64,000 bases of DNA, from the NCBI GenBank assembly GCA_942492835.1, contig OW818645.1, positions 2,046,001 through 2,110,000 on the forward strand, written 5' to 3'. Below are positions 32,431 through 41,708 of this stretch, piece after piece. Source of the stretch: GWB2-37-7 sp942492835 (GTDB lineage: Bacteria > Bacillota > Clostridia > Lutisporales > Lutisporaceae). Each line of letters starts with the position of its first letter. Positions within the stretch are counted from its first letter, which is position 1. Under the pieces are notes generated by a model. That model saw only the letters and a list, made by a program, of their open reading frames with translations. It ran no database searches and was not told the origin of the DNA. The position numbers were made by a program, and so were the translations under genes.

Positions 32431-33798
32431 TTATATTAAGAATTTTGTATTTAATTGTATCATTGAATATAATATTTCTCTGTAAAATACTTCACTTAAA
32501 TCTGTATGATCTCCATCTAAATCTGCCTTTTTTAGAGCATCATAATATTTTTCTTTCCTATCATATTTAAGATATACTGGAGGAAGCTTTTTTATTTTAA
32601 ATAACCAATTAAGCATAACTCTAGATACTCTTCCATTACCATCTGCAAAAGGATGAACTACTGTAATCTTATGATGTATTTTTATTACTTCATCAATATA
32701 TTGAGAAACTGATAACTCATCTTTTACATTTAACAAACTTTTTATTGCATCATCAATATTGACTATTTCTTTGGGAACCATATGCCAATCTACTGTCTCA
32801 AACTTAGCACTAATGACAAAGTTATTGTTTGTCCTAGTGCCCCCAGCTAATTCAGGATAAGGTGCATATTGAAATAGCATCTTATTTAAATTTAGCATTT
32901 TATAGCCTGATATATCATCGTTAGTTTCAATCATGTAATCGTACATAGAAGCATGTCCTGCTACTTCAATGATTTCCTTATATTCAGATTTACAATAAAC
33001 ACTATCTTGCTTTTTCATTCTTAAATCAGCTAAAATCTCTGCTACATCTTCGTGTTCAATATTATTACCCTCAATTTTGTTTTCATTATATATAAAGTCA
33101 TTCTTGAATCTATACCATATAACATTGTTCCCAATATCAAAAAAATATGAATATGAGTCAATTATATTCTTTACCAAAATAGGATCATATTTTCTTAGAT
33201 TTAAACTTAATCTCTGAGTGTCTGGTTTATATTTACGTATTCTTTTTTTTAACTTATCTGCATTAATATCTCCATTTATCATATTGAATTGATATGCAAG
33301 TGTAAATATACATGATTCAAAACTAACGCCAAAGTAATCTGAAATCGTAAGCGCACTATCTAAACTTACATAACCAGCTTCAATATAAGTGCATGCTATC
33401 GCATAAAGATCCTTCTTTGGCATTAATAGCGCACTGGCAAATCTATCCGCAAATGTCTCTCTAGGACTCTTTTGCCTACCATTAATAGGGCATATAGATT
33501 CATCTTTATCTTTAATATGATGACATAATTCATGTGCCGCTGTGAATCTTTGTCTATAGATTGGTCTATTTATATTTATACCCACTATTGGTATATCATT
33601 CTGATCTTCAGGTACAAGATAAATACCCTCTAGATCCTTGAAATCCCTAAATTGAAATATTACGTCAAATTCATTAAGTAACTTAAAGGGATCTATAGGA
33701 TAAGAGGGCTTTTCTGTCTTAAAATATATTTCTAATACCTTACTTGCAAGAGCTTCTGGCGAACTAAAATATGGTGAAAAATCAAATACTATAGCCAT
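32431..33798 (-). CDS. ImmA/IrrE metallopeptidase-Fic fusion protein
   Basis: A 455-residue two-domain protein. The N-terminal ImmA/IrrE (COG2856) peptidase has zinc motif HELCH at residues 89-93 and third ligand Glu114 in ETFADRFASALLMP. The C-terminal Fic domain carries the complete catalytic loop HPFADGNGR at 382-390, so it should transfer AMP or a related group to a protein. Before it, residues 242-245 (IEGN) sit where class II Fic proteins keep their inhibitory helix; the glutamate is kept but the usual Ser/Thr four residues before is not. The start ATG at 33798 abuts the stop of the Xre gene, so the pair is coupled. It resembles a toxin-antitoxin or phage-defence unit. Targets of peptidase and Fic are unknown. 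Confidence 0.85.
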   Translation of the reverse strand: MAIVFDFSPYFSSPEALASKVLEIYFKTEKPSYPIDPFKLLNEFDVIFQFRDFKDLEGIYLVPEDQNDIPIVGININRPIYRQRFTAAHELCHHIKDKDESICPINGRQKSPRETFADRFASALLMPKKDLYAIACTYIEAGYVSLDSALTISDYFGVSFESCIFTLAYQFNMINGDINADKLKKRIRKYKPDTQRLSLNLRKYDPILVKNIIDSYSYFFDIGNNVIWYRFKNDFIYNENKIEGNNIEHEDVAEILADLRMKKQDSVYCKSEYKEIIEVAGHASMYDYMIETNDDISGYKMLNLNKMLFQYAPYPELAGGTRTNNNFVISAKFETVDWHMVPKEIVNIDDAIKSLLNVKDELSVSQYIDEVIKIHHKITVVHPFADGNGRVSRVMLNWLFKIKKLPPVYLKYDRKEKYYDALKKADLDGDHTDLSEVFYREILYSMIQLNTKFLI

Positions 33799-34119
33799 CT
33801 ATCTATTACTTTCCTTAAACTTTTTCTTAAAGTTTATTAAATTCAATATCTCTTTTTTATCTATTTCAGAAAGTTCTGAAAACGTTCTTGCAAACATTTT
33901 AACGTCTTTGTCTTTATCTACTCCGTACATTAGTTCATCCATTGTAACTCCATATAACTCGGAGAAAAACTTTAATTCTTCCGATGTAACTTTTCGTGTT
34001 CCAAGCTCTATAGCAGTAATTGTTGTTCTATTTACTTGTAGTAAATTGGCCACGTACTCTTGTGATAAATTTAGATTTTTTCTCGCATCTTTTAAACCTT
34101 CATGTAAATTTTCATGCAT
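33799..34119 (-). CDS. Xre-family helix-turn-helix regulator (partner of the IrrE-Fic protein)
   Basis: A 106-residue Cro/CI-type protein: helix-turn-helix LSQEYVANLLQVNRTTITAI at about residues 18-38, then a helical C-terminal tail ending IDKKEILNLINFKKKFKESN. The ATG at 34119 follows AAGGGG. Adjacent IrrE-type peptidases often cleave or sense such regulators, as in ImmA-ImmR and IrrE-DdrO. The promoter upstream overlaps an inverted repeat, consistent with autorepression. Confidence 0.87.
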   Translation of the reverse strand: MHENLHEGLKDARKNLNLSQEYVANLLQVNRTTITAIELGTRKVTSEELKFFSELYGVTMDELMYGVDKDKDVKMFARTFSELSEIDKKEILNLINFKKKFKESNR

Positions 34120-34140
34120 ATAAATCAACCCCTTGATAAT

Positions 34141-34195
34141 AGTATAACCATAATGTTAGATTTTTACAACATAAATTGTCAGATTTTCTAACATT
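34141..34195. promoter_or_regulatory. Promoter and operator of the xre/irrE-fic operon
   Basis: Minus-strand -35 TTGTAA (34164-34169), 17-base spacer, -10 TATACT (34141-34146). A 9-bp perfect inverted repeat AATGTTAGA/TCTAACATT (34152-34160 with 34187-34195) brackets the -35. The right side also carries a second GTCAGATTTT resembling GTTAGATTTT, so two repressor dimers may bind. Confidence 0.7.
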
Positions 34196-34536
34196 TTTTC
34201 AAAGACCTATTTAACTATATTAATATATGTATTGATTCATTGTTTTTTAGCCCAGATAATATACATAATTGTGTCTAAAGATTGATTATATGACCCTACT
34301 ACAATCCTTTTATTCTTATATTTAGTAATGTTCTTTCTCTCGAAAACTACATTGAGTTTTAATTATACTTTTATATGCTTTATTACCTGATTAAAAATTA
34401 ACAACATCAATATATCCTTAGTTTATAACTAAATATATACATGCAAGTTAGTAGACAGATATTAGTAAATACAAAGTATAGCTCAGATCTACTCCATAAA
34501 TACATTATTAAGTAAAACGGTTTTCTACCCTTATCA
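34196..34536. other. 341-base spacer at the rlmH side of the island
   Basis: No ORF with a ribosome binding site and no clear hairpin. The right end (34527-34538) abuts the rlmH stop and is the proximal edge of the inserted segment. A recombination site might be expected here, but I cannot define inverted ends. Confidence 0.4.
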
Positions 34537-35016
34537 TCATTTATGATAGGGCTCCCCCTTAATAATCCTAAATCCCCTATACACCTGCTCCAATAATATC
34601 ACCCTCATTAGCTGATGAGGAAACGTCATAGCAGAAAAGGACAGATGGTAATCTGCCCTTTTTAATACTTCTTCACTTAAACCTATGGAGCCGCCTATGA
34701 CAAAGGCTATGTTGCTTTTGCCCCTCAGTCCTAGGTCACTTATAAGCTCTGCGAACTTCTCAGATGAAAGCTGTTTGCCTTGTATTGCTAGAGCTATAAC
34801 ATATGTGTCATCTCTTAGCTGCTTTAGTATTGCCTGCCCTTCCTTATACCTTACTGCCGCTTCCATAGCTTCACTCATATTCTCTGGTGCCTTCTCATCA
34901 GGTACCTCAATTATATCCAGCTTGCAGTACTTTGTAAGTCTAGTGGCATACTCTTTTATTGCATCCTTTAGATACTTTTCCTTCAACTTTCCTACCGAAA
35001 ATACGGTTATGTTCAT
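34537..35016 (-). CDS. rlmH: 23S rRNA pseudouridine1915 N3-methyltransferase RlmH
   Basis: A 159-residue SPOUT methyltransferase that modifies pseudouridine 1915 of 23S rRNA on the assembled ribosome. The SAM-binding knot motif FVIGGSIGLSEEV and the C-terminal MTFPHQLMRVILLEQVYRGFRI then IKGEPYHK are canonical, and length is exact for the family. It is the last gene of the wal operon, one base from htrA. Its 3' 128 bp is duplicated at 29846. In staphylococci the same codons (ending TATCATAAATGA) form the attachment site of SCC elements. Confidence 0.97.
   Translation of the reverse strand: MNITVFSVGKLKEKYLKDAIKEYATRLTKYCKLDIIEVPDEKAPENMSEAMEAAVRYKEGQAILKQLRDDTYVIALAIQGKQLSSEKFAELISDLGLRGKSNIAFVIGGSIGLSEEVLKRADYHLSFSAMTFPHQLMRVILLEQVYRGFRIIKGEPYHK
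34539..34666. repeat. Proximal rlmH 3'-end repeat (junction of the island)
   Basis: Partner of the 128-bp repeat at 29846-29973, in direct orientation, 4.69 kb apart, with 124 of 128 positions identical. The bases between the two copies (29974-34538) are the putative inserted segment. Confidence 0.85.
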
Positions 35017-35017
35017 G

Positions 35018-36271
35018 TTATTCCTCCGGTTTTGCTACCAATGTAATCTCTGTCTCATAGGTCTTGTTCTCTCTTAAATATCTTACTTTTAAAACGTCTC
35101 CTGGTTTATAGTTATATAATATTGTCTTAAACTTTATCATTGTATTTACTTCTGTATCATTTAAATGAGTTATTACATCCTCAGCCTTAAGCCCAGCCTT
35201 GTCAGCAGGAAGCCCCTGTATAACTGAGGTTATATAAATACCCTTCTCAATCTCTATATCTGTATCTAAATATCCTGCTATTTCTCTGTCTAGCAAGCCT
35301 ATTCCTATATATGTTGCATTAAATTCGCCATCTTCAATAAGTCCTTTTATTATTGGTTTTGATATATTTATTGGTATCGCGAAGCCTAAACCCTCTGCTG
35401 ATGCCTTTGCTGTATTAATTCCAATTATCTGACCTTGATTATTGATTAATGGACCACCGCTGTTACCTGGATTTATAGCTGCGTCTGTCTGTATGAGATC
35501 TTCCATTATATCTGATTGACTTACTCTTATGCTTCTATTTAAACCTGATATTATACCTTGTGTTACAGTTCTTTCATACCTTAGTCCCAAAGGATTGCCG
35601 ATAGCAATAGCAGTCTCTCCAACGTCTATAGTATCAGAATCGCCTAGCTCTACAATAGGAAGATTTGTAGCATCCACCTTTACTACTGCCATATCAAGAG
35701 TAGTATCCTTCCAAAGCACTTTTCCAGGCATTTCTTTTCCGTCCTTAAAATATACAGTAAGCTCTGTGGGATTCGTACCCACTACGTGAGCATTGGTAAC
35801 TATATAACCGTTTGAATTTACTACAAAGCCTGAACCTACACCCTCAGTTGGTCTTACGAAACCAAACATATCAGCTTCTGCTGTAATAGTGCTTATACCT
35901 ACAACCGCAGGTGTAACCTTTTCAGCAACAGCTGTTGCTGTTGTGACATTATCCTGTGTTTTTATAACAATCTGCTGACCTAGCTGTGTATTGTCTCCAT
36001 TTTTCTCAGGGTAAGGTATCACCTTGCCATATAAAAAAGTAGGTGCTATAGCTGCCATTATAAATCCACCTATAAGGGCTCCTATAAGTCCCATTGCCAA
36101 ATAAGATAATCCTGAGGGTCTTTTGTAAGTCTCCCTCTTGGAATTGCTTGTTTCCTGTACAACTGGGTTTATTATTGGCTGCTCCACCGATCTTTCTTCC
36201 ACAATATTCTCAATGTTTTGTTGTTCTTCTTGGTTTTCATTTTTATTTATTTCGTTTTCAAAATCATCCAT
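35018..36271 (-). CDS. htrA: HtrA/DegP-like membrane-anchored serine protease (S1C)
   Basis: A 417-residue quality-control protease of the cell envelope. Acidic cytoplasmic N-terminus, one transmembrane helix at about residues 57-80 (GLSYLAMGLIGALIGGFIMA), then a trypsin-like domain with His in TNAHVVG, Asp in TTLDMAVVKV and Ser in NPGNSGGPL, then one PDZ domain near the C-terminus (IYITSVIQGLPADKAGL). The ATG at 36271 follows GGGAGG by 8 bases. In Firmicutes this gene (yycK/htrC type) is the usual tail of the wal operon, as here. Confidence 0.95.
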   Translation of the reverse strand: MDDFENEINKNENQEEQQNIENIVEERSVEQPIINPVVQETSNSKRETYKRPSGLSYLAMGLIGALIGGFIMAAIAPTFLYGKVIPYPEKNGDNTQLGQQIVIKTQDNVTTATAVAEKVTPAVVGISTITAEADMFGFVRPTEGVGSGFVVNSNGYIVTNAHVVGTNPTELTVYFKDGKEMPGKVLWKDTTLDMAVVKVDATNLPIVELGDSDTIDVGETAIAIGNPLGLRYERTVTQGIISGLNRSIRVSQSDIMEDLIQTDAAINPGNSGGPLINNQGQIIGINTAKASAEGLGFAIPINISKPIIKGLIEDGEFNATYIGIGLLDREIAGYLDTDIEIEKGIYITSVIQGLPADKAGLKAEDVITHLNDTEVNTMIKFKTILYNYKPGDVLKVRYLRENKTYETEITLVAKPEE

Positions 36272-36438
36272 ATCCAAAACCTCCCATCCATGTTTTCATC
36301 TAATCATACATATTATTCATAATTATTTAGCAATCCATGCAACTATAATCATCAGGTCATCTAATTGTTAATTTAATTTTAAATTATAAATATTATTAAA
36401 CTATGTTGGATTTGTGTTGGATTTGTGAAACTTACATT

Positions 36439-37236
36439 TTATTCAATCTCGTAGTATTTGCTTATTCCCTTTCTAGGTGCTACATTCAGCTCAATATCCT
36501 TACCTATTTTTACCTTGTTCTCTTCTAAAATACTCTTTACAGTCTCATAGGCAAGCTCAGGAAAATTGTTTTCCTTACTAAGGTGTCCCAAAAGTATCTT
36601 GTTAACTCCGGAGTCCAAAAGTTCAAGTACTGCTTTGCCTGCCGCTTCGTTGGATAAATGACCTACGTCGCTTAGTATACGCCTTTTTAAAAAATAAGGG
36701 TATTGTGATACTTTAAGCATTTCTACATCATGATTTGCCTCTAACAGCACCATGTCAGATGCTTTTATATTACTTTTTACCTCTTCGCTAAAATATCCCA
36801 AATCAGTTGCAATGCAAACCTTTCTACTGCCTTTCGTGAAGCTAAAGCCTACTGGTTCTGCCGCATCATGAGGAATATTGTATGACTTTATACCAATTTC
36901 ATTAATTTCAAAATCTGTGCCTGTATCAAATAGCTTTATGTTCTCTGATTTTACCTTACCAATACTATCTCCAATGCCTTCCCATGTTTTAGAGTTTGCA
37001 TATATAGGTATGTTAAGCTTGCGGGATACTATTCCTATTCCCTTAGTGTGATCTGAGTGCTCATGAGTAACCAATATGCCCTTGATTGTAGTAGTGCATA
37101 CTCCAATGTTCTTAAGTCCCTCAAATATTTCCTTACCGCTTACGCCACAATCTACTAAAAATCCGGAGCTATCGTTGCCTACATATATACAGTTGCCACT
37201 GCTGCCACTGGACAATGAACAAAGTCTTATACTCAT
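36439..37236 (-). CDS. walJ: WalJ/YycJ metallo-beta-lactamase-fold hydrolase
   Basis: A 265-residue MBL-fold protein. The metal motif is VTHEHSDHTKG, with further ligands in HDAAEPVGF and LLGHLSKENN; the N-terminus LCSLSSGSSGNCIYVG is the YycJ signature. YycJ homologues are 5'-exonuclease-like and linked to DNA repair and cell-wall homeostasis. The ATG at 37236 follows GGAGG; the frame extends 24 bases upstream without one. It lies between murA and htrA in the wal operon. Confidence 0.93.
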   Translation of the reverse strand: MSIRLCSLSSGSSGNCIYVGNDSSGFLVDCGVSGKEIFEGLKNIGVCTTTIKGILVTHEHSDHTKGIGIVSRKLNIPIYANSKTWEGIGDSIGKVKSENIKLFDTGTDFEINEIGIKSYNIPHDAAEPVGFSFTKGSRKVCIATDLGYFSEEVKSNIKASDMVLLEANHDVEMLKVSQYPYFLKRRILSDVGHLSNEAAGKAVLELLDSGVNKILLGHLSKENNFPELAYETVKSILEENKVKIGKDIELNVAPRKGISKYYEIE

Positions 37237-37287
37237 TTCTGCCTCCATAAACAAAGGCAATTTAATATTAAATTGCCTTTTCTATAT

Positions 37288-38550
37288 CTAATCTAATTCT
37301 ACTCTTTTTACACTGGCTCCCAAGCTTATTAACTTGTCTTCCAAAAACTCATAACCTCTGTCTATATGCTTTATATTGCCTATTATGGTTTCTCCAGTTG
37401 CCACCAAGCCCGCTATTACCATTGCCGCACCAGCTCTTAAATCTGTGGAATAAACTGAAGTACCCAAAAGCTCACTGCTGCCTTCCACTACTGCAACTCT
37501 ATCTTCTACTTTTATTTTTGCACCCATACGCTTTAATTCCTCTACATATTTAAATCTGCCTTCCCAAATACTTTCGGTTACTATGCTTGTCCCTTCTGCT
37601 GTTGAAAGCAGTACCGTCATAGGCTGTTGTAAATCTGTAGGAAATCCCGGATATGGCAGTGTTTTTATATTAACCGCCTTTGGCTTTTTATCGCATTTTA
37701 CTCTTACTGAGTCCTCGTATTCAAATACTTCAATACCCATTTCCTTCATTTTTGCAGATATTGCTTCTACATGAGTGGGTATAACATTTTTCAGTGTCAC
37801 ATCTCCTCTTGTTGCTGCTGCAGCAATCATGTATGTACCCGCTTCGATAAAATCAGGGATAATCGTATGCTCACAGCCTTTAAGTTCATTGACACCTTTA
37901 ATCTTTATAATGTCAGTTCCTGCACCCTTGATATTTGCACCCATTGCATTTAAGAAATTTGCTACATCAACTACATGAGGCTCTTTGGCTGAATTTTCTA
38001 TTGTTGTCGTACCCTTTGCCAAACATGCTGCCAACATTATATTTATAGTAGCTCCCACGCTTGCAAAATCAAGATAAATTGGTGTTCCTATTAGTTCCTT
38101 TGCTTCTGCTTTTATAATGCCATGCTCTATAGTTACTTTTGCCCCCAAGGCTTCAAAGCCTTTTATATGCTGGTCTATTGGTCTTACACCTATATCACAG
38201 CCTCCAGGAAAGGGTGCCTCAGCTTTTCCAAATCTTCCAAGCAAAGCTCCTATAAAATAATAAGACGCTCTCATTTGTTTTGCTTCATCAAAATCAGCAC
38301 TATAGCTATTAATCGTTGCACCGTCAACATACATGGTATCACTACCCTCCATATTAACCTTTGCACCTAGCTTAGTAAGCAAATCCTTAAGATAATATAC
38401 ATCCTTTATGTTTGGAAGATTTCTGATAATACATTTGCCTCCGCATAATACTGCCGCAGGTATAACTGCCACTGCTGAGTTCTTATTACCACTTATATTT
38501 AAAATGCCTGTTAGCTTTTTTCCACCTTCAATAATAATTTTTTCCTTCAA
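37288..38550 (-). CDS. murA: UDP-N-acetylglucosamine 1-carboxyvinyltransferase
   Basis: Adds enolpyruvate from PEP to UDP-GlcNAc, the first committed step of peptidoglycan synthesis. The 420-residue product starts with IIIEGGKKLTGILNISGNKN and has the catalytic, fosfomycin-sensitive Cys118 in PGGCDIGVRPIDQH, and the PTDLQQP loop. Firmicutes usually have two copies. This one sits in the wal operon between yycI and walJ, an arrangement seen in some Clostridia, linking precursor synthesis to WalRK control. Confidence 0.96.
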   Translation of the reverse strand: MKEKIIIEGGKKLTGILNISGNKNSAVAVIPAAVLCGGKCIIRNLPNIKDVYYLKDLLTKLGAKVNMEGSDTMYVDGATINSYSADFDEAKQMRASYYFIGALLGRFGKAEAPFPGGCDIGVRPIDQHIKGFEALGAKVTIEHGIIKAEAKELIGTPIYLDFASVGATINIMLAACLAKGTTTIENSAKEPHVVDVANFLNAMGANIKGAGTDIIKIKGVNELKGCEHTIIPDFIEAGTYMIAAAATRGDVTLKNVIPTHVEAISAKMKEMGIEVFEYEDSVRVKCDKKPKAVNIKTLPYPGFPTDLQQPMTVLLSTAEGTSIVTESIWEGRFKYVEELKRMGAKIKVEDRVAVVEGSSELLGTSVYSTDLRAGAAMVIAGLVATGETIIGNIKHIDRGYEFLEDKLISLGASVKRVELD

Positions 38551-38724
38551 TCAATACGACCCCTTACGTATATATTTTATAATGCATTAACTTTATATCA
38601 TGCACAAATTAATAATCGACATTCAACTAATAATATTATAGCATTGTTTTAAATAATTGGTAGTAAAAAGAATAAAAAAAGGCTCCCTCCAATATTTGTT
38701 AAGTTAGAAGCGCCTTTTCTATTC

Positions 38725-39588
38725 TTATTGAACCTTTTCAATTTTTTCGTTGTATGCATTTATATAAGTTTGACCTTTATCCGATACTATTACCCACATC
38801 GGAGATACAGTTCCATCAACAGGCGTATTTCCTTGAATATCTTTATATCCATCTATATTGAAGTAATATCCCTGTCTTATTTGCTTTACAGTTATAACTT
38901 CTTCCGCTTTTTTATCTTCAAATGCCTTTAACAAAGCCACTACAGGTGTAGTTATATTATAGCTTTTATCAGGCTTTATCCATTCAAACCAATTTATTCT
39001 TGCCTCTGATACGCCTTCTTCTGTTACTATTATTTCAATCTTGCTGTCTTCTACGGGTATGTTTTTATACTTCTGACCCAAAACTATTCGTACATATCCA
39101 TTTTTTACCTCTTGAAGCTTAACATACTTATTACTGGTACCAAGTTTCAAGCTCTCAATAAATATGTTCGCATTATTTAAGCACCTTTTTTTGTTTACTT
39201 CGCCTTGCTTTATTTTTATAGCATCATTTTTATAATAAAAATAAATATCATTCTTAACTTCAACTGATATATCTTCATTAATTATAGAATAGCCATCAGC
39301 AAGCATGGTAAGCTTTACATCCTTATCATTAAAAAACTGTTGTTTCACTCTCTCAATTTCAAATTGATTATATTTTACTTTAAGTGACGGAATAGTTTTT
39401 ACTCTATCTGGTATCTCTACCTCAAGCTTAATATTTTTACTCTTAATATACTTTTTTACACTTTCCAATTCCTGCTTGCTCATATAAATAGTCAGGTTTC
39501 TGTTAACTGCAATTAATTGATAGGAGAGAAAACCGTTTATCATAAGAAACATTATTATAAGTATGGTTTTTGCCCTTTTCCAGTCCAT
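38725..39588 (-). CDS. yycI: YycI-type regulator of WalK
   Basis: A 287-residue protein with one N-terminal transmembrane helix (MDWKRAKTILIIMFLMINGF; this DWxxxKtilI start is the YycI hallmark) and an extracytoplasmic body of YycI/YycH fold ending PMWVIVSDKGQTYINAY. With YycH it modulates WalK activity through the membrane helices. The second ATG (39588) has the better spacing, 9 bases, from GGAGG. Directly follows yycH. A hairpin with T-rich flank lies in the spacer before murA (38676-38720), so partial termination is possible. Confidence 0.88.
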   Translation of the reverse strand: MDWKRAKTILIIMFLMINGFLSYQLIAVNRNLTIYMSKQELESVKKYIKSKNIKLEVEIPDRVKTIPSLKVKYNQFEIERVKQQFFNDKDVKLTMLADGYSIINEDISVEVKNDIYFYYKNDAIKIKQGEVNKKRCLNNANIFIESLKLGTSNKYVKLQEVKNGYVRIVLGQKYKNIPVEDSKIEIIVTEEGVSEARINWFEWIKPDKSYNITTPVVALLKAFEDKKAEEVITVKQIRQGYYFNIDGYKDIQGNTPVDGTVSPMWVIVSDKGQTYINAYNEKIEKVQ

Positions 39589-39608
39589 ATGCATTCCCTC
39601 CTTAAAAG

Positions 39609-41030
39609 CTACTGTTCACCAAGTATTGCGCCTTCTTCTGCGCCAATAATATATGTTTTTTGATTTGTGACTTCTACTTCACTGATGTTGCTTTTTATGT
39701 CAACATTTACCACCCATACAGGTATCAGCTCGTCATCTCCATAATACGCTAGATATAAATCGTTTATTTTAGTAATAGATTCTGAGTTTTTTATATTCAG
39801 ATAATTGTCCAATCCACCCTGTACCATATCAAGTATTTCATCAAAGGTCATTATTTGTACTGTTTCCACTTCTTGAACAATCTTTCTGACATTTCGTTTG
39901 TATCTCTTCACTTCTTGACCTACTATTTCTACCTCAATAGCACTTTTACTTGATTCTGTTTCGGTTATCACAGGCATACCGTTATATCTATAGTCAAACC
40001 TTACTATATATGAGTTTCTCCCCCCTTGTGGCCTGCTTTCTACTTCAGAGAGATAAAAATCCCCATCAAACCCAAAATGCTTACTTATATATGAAGTTGC
40101 GATATCTATGGCTTCTCCCATGTCTGTATTTCTTATATCATCCGAGGTAACGTTGTACTTATAATACTCAAATACGCCATCAGCATATACCTTTACCGTT
40201 TCTTCTTCCCTATCTGAAAAAGTCACTGTACCATCTATATCGCTTATACTGCTAATCTTATCGCTTTCATCATTAAAAAGCTCTGCTACCTTACCGCTTA
40301 ACTCAGTATTCGTCTCTACCTCTCTCTTTACTTCCAGCACTGGCATTGACACGATAGATACAGGTGCAATTGCATATTCACCGTAAATATGGAAGTCTTC
40401 TTCATTAAAAACATTTAAAGATACATATGCAAAGTCTTCCCTAAGCTTTATCTCAGCTATTGTGTTTTCTAGTGAATTAGACATTCTTACTGCAGTAAAT
40501 TGATGTATAACAGCTTTGCTCTGGTCTATTATATATATCTTATTATCAATTGGAGATATTATGATAGAAGTTACTTGCCCTACATCGTTCCATAGATTTT
40601 CTTCTACATTAAAAAGACTCTTTATATATTCAAGCTTAAAAGGAGCTTTAAAAATAAGCTCAACAGTATTTCCCTCTCTAACCTTTTGAAGCTGATCTAT
40701 TCCAATATTGCTTACTGTATAGTTTTCTTTGTTTATCAATAAGTCTTTAATGATTTCATTGGAACCCTTTAATATGCTGCTGTAATAGGCATGGTTTTCT
40801 TGATTGTTAAATAAAAGCGTATAATTTTCGTCCAAATGGACAACCACCTTGTTTGGTTTAAGCAAGCTTTCCTTTTCATAAGTAGTCATAAGCTGATATG
40901 GAGTCTTGTCTTTTGACGGCATAACAAAAAGACCCTCAATGGAAATATCAAACCATATTCGGGTCGTTAAAACAAAACTCATTATTACTAAAGAAAAAAG
41001 TGCAAATGATTTAAATCGTTCAGTATTCAA
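39609..41030 (-). CDS. yycH: YycH-type regulator of WalK
   Basis: A 473-residue protein with one N-terminal transmembrane helix (FKSFALFSLVIMSFVLTTRI) and a large extracytoplasmic region, as in YycH. Segments PSKDKTPYQLMTTYEKESLL and PNKVVVHLDENYTLLF are the family's N-terminal domain. Start: the TTG at 41030, 6 bases after AAGGTG; the in-frame GTG at 41039 is part of that ribosome binding site. It partners YycI to restrain or tune WalK. Confidence 0.88.
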   Translation of the reverse strand: MNTERFKSFALFSLVIMSFVLTTRIWFDISIEGLFVMPSKDKTPYQLMTTYEKESLLKPNKVVVHLDENYTLLFNNQENHAYYSSILKGSNEIIKDLLINKENYTVSNIGIDQLQKVREGNTVELIFKAPFKLEYIKSLFNVEENLWNDVGQVTSIIISPIDNKIYIIDQSKAVIHQFTAVRMSNSLENTIAEIKLREDFAYVSLNVFNEEDFHIYGEYAIAPVSIVSMPVLEVKREVETNTELSGKVAELFNDESDKISSISDIDGTVTFSDREEETVKVYADGVFEYYKYNVTSDDIRNTDMGEAIDIATSYISKHFGFDGDFYLSEVESRPQGGRNSYIVRFDYRYNGMPVITETESSKSAIEVEIVGQEVKRYKRNVRKIVQEVETVQIMTFDEILDMVQGGLDNYLNIKNSESITKINDLYLAYYGDDELIPVWVVNVDIKSNISEVEVTNQKTYIIGAEEGAILGEQ

Positions 41031-41053
41031 TATAATCACCTTATATTAATAAA

Positions 41054-41554
41054 CTATTTCTTTAAGTTCTTCATTATGATACTGTTTATAAAATCGGTTA
41101 ATTCGCTCATTTGTACAACCTCTATATCTATAACCTCATCTTTTATATTTCCAGCTTTGTCTACCGCTCGAATATTTACCCTGTTTTTGCCAATATTGAG
41201 AGAGATAGGCTTTGCGAATATTTCAGATGCCCCTACTTCCCAGTTATACTTTTCCTGCATAATCCATTGTCCGTTAGAGCCATTATCGTATATCTTTTTC
41301 TTTGATAATATACAGCTATCTTCATCAGTCCTTAACCAAAAAATTGTCATAGTAATTTCTGAACCATCTTCAGCTCTTCCCGAAATAACTTGATTTTTTT
41401 CAAAGGTTTTGGTACCGTCTAAATTTTTTGTAAGCTGGAATGTTGTTGCGTCCAGTCTTCTTGATAGGCTACGATTGGGCTCTGCAAAAACTGCAGTGTT
41501 CAATGTAAGCATAACTACAATTAGAACTGCCGGTAACACAATTTTCTTAAACAT
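41054..41554 (-). CDS. Small secreted Ig-fold-like protein within the wal operon
   Basis: A 166-residue exported protein: signal peptide at residues 1-25 with cleavage likely after AVFA. The mature part has an Ig-like beta-sandwich look, with ISGRAEDGSEITMTIFWLRT, then NIGKNRVNIRAVDKAGNIKD, a motif common in bacterial Ig-like repeats. It lies between walK and yycH, 14 bases before yycH, so it is co-expressed with them. I know no such gene in the Bacillus wal operon, so it may be a clade-specific envelope component. Function unknown. Confidence 0.72.
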   Translation of the reverse strand: MFKKIVLPAVLIVVMLTLNTAVFAEPNRSLSRRLDATTFQLTKNLDGTKTFEKNQVISGRAEDGSEITMTIFWLRTDEDSCILSKKKIYDNGSNGQWIMQEKYNWEVGASEIFAKPISLNIGKNRVNIRAVDKAGNIKDEVIDIEVVQMSELTDFINSIIMKNLKK

Positions 41555-41708
41555 TGGAGCTTCCCCCTAATATGAATAGTTTTCCCTTATAAGCATCAAT
41601 TCTATATTCATATTATACATTCAAAATATTACAAAGCCATTACAAGCTAATTAAGGTTATTTTACATTAATGCTACCATATACCATATGCTTCTATTGCT
41701 TTTGTATA

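Noticed and set aside
29974..34538. True SCC element with ccr recombinase
   Set aside because: No ccr, serine or tyrosine recombinase gene is present between the rlmH repeats; only an SCC-like location is claimed.
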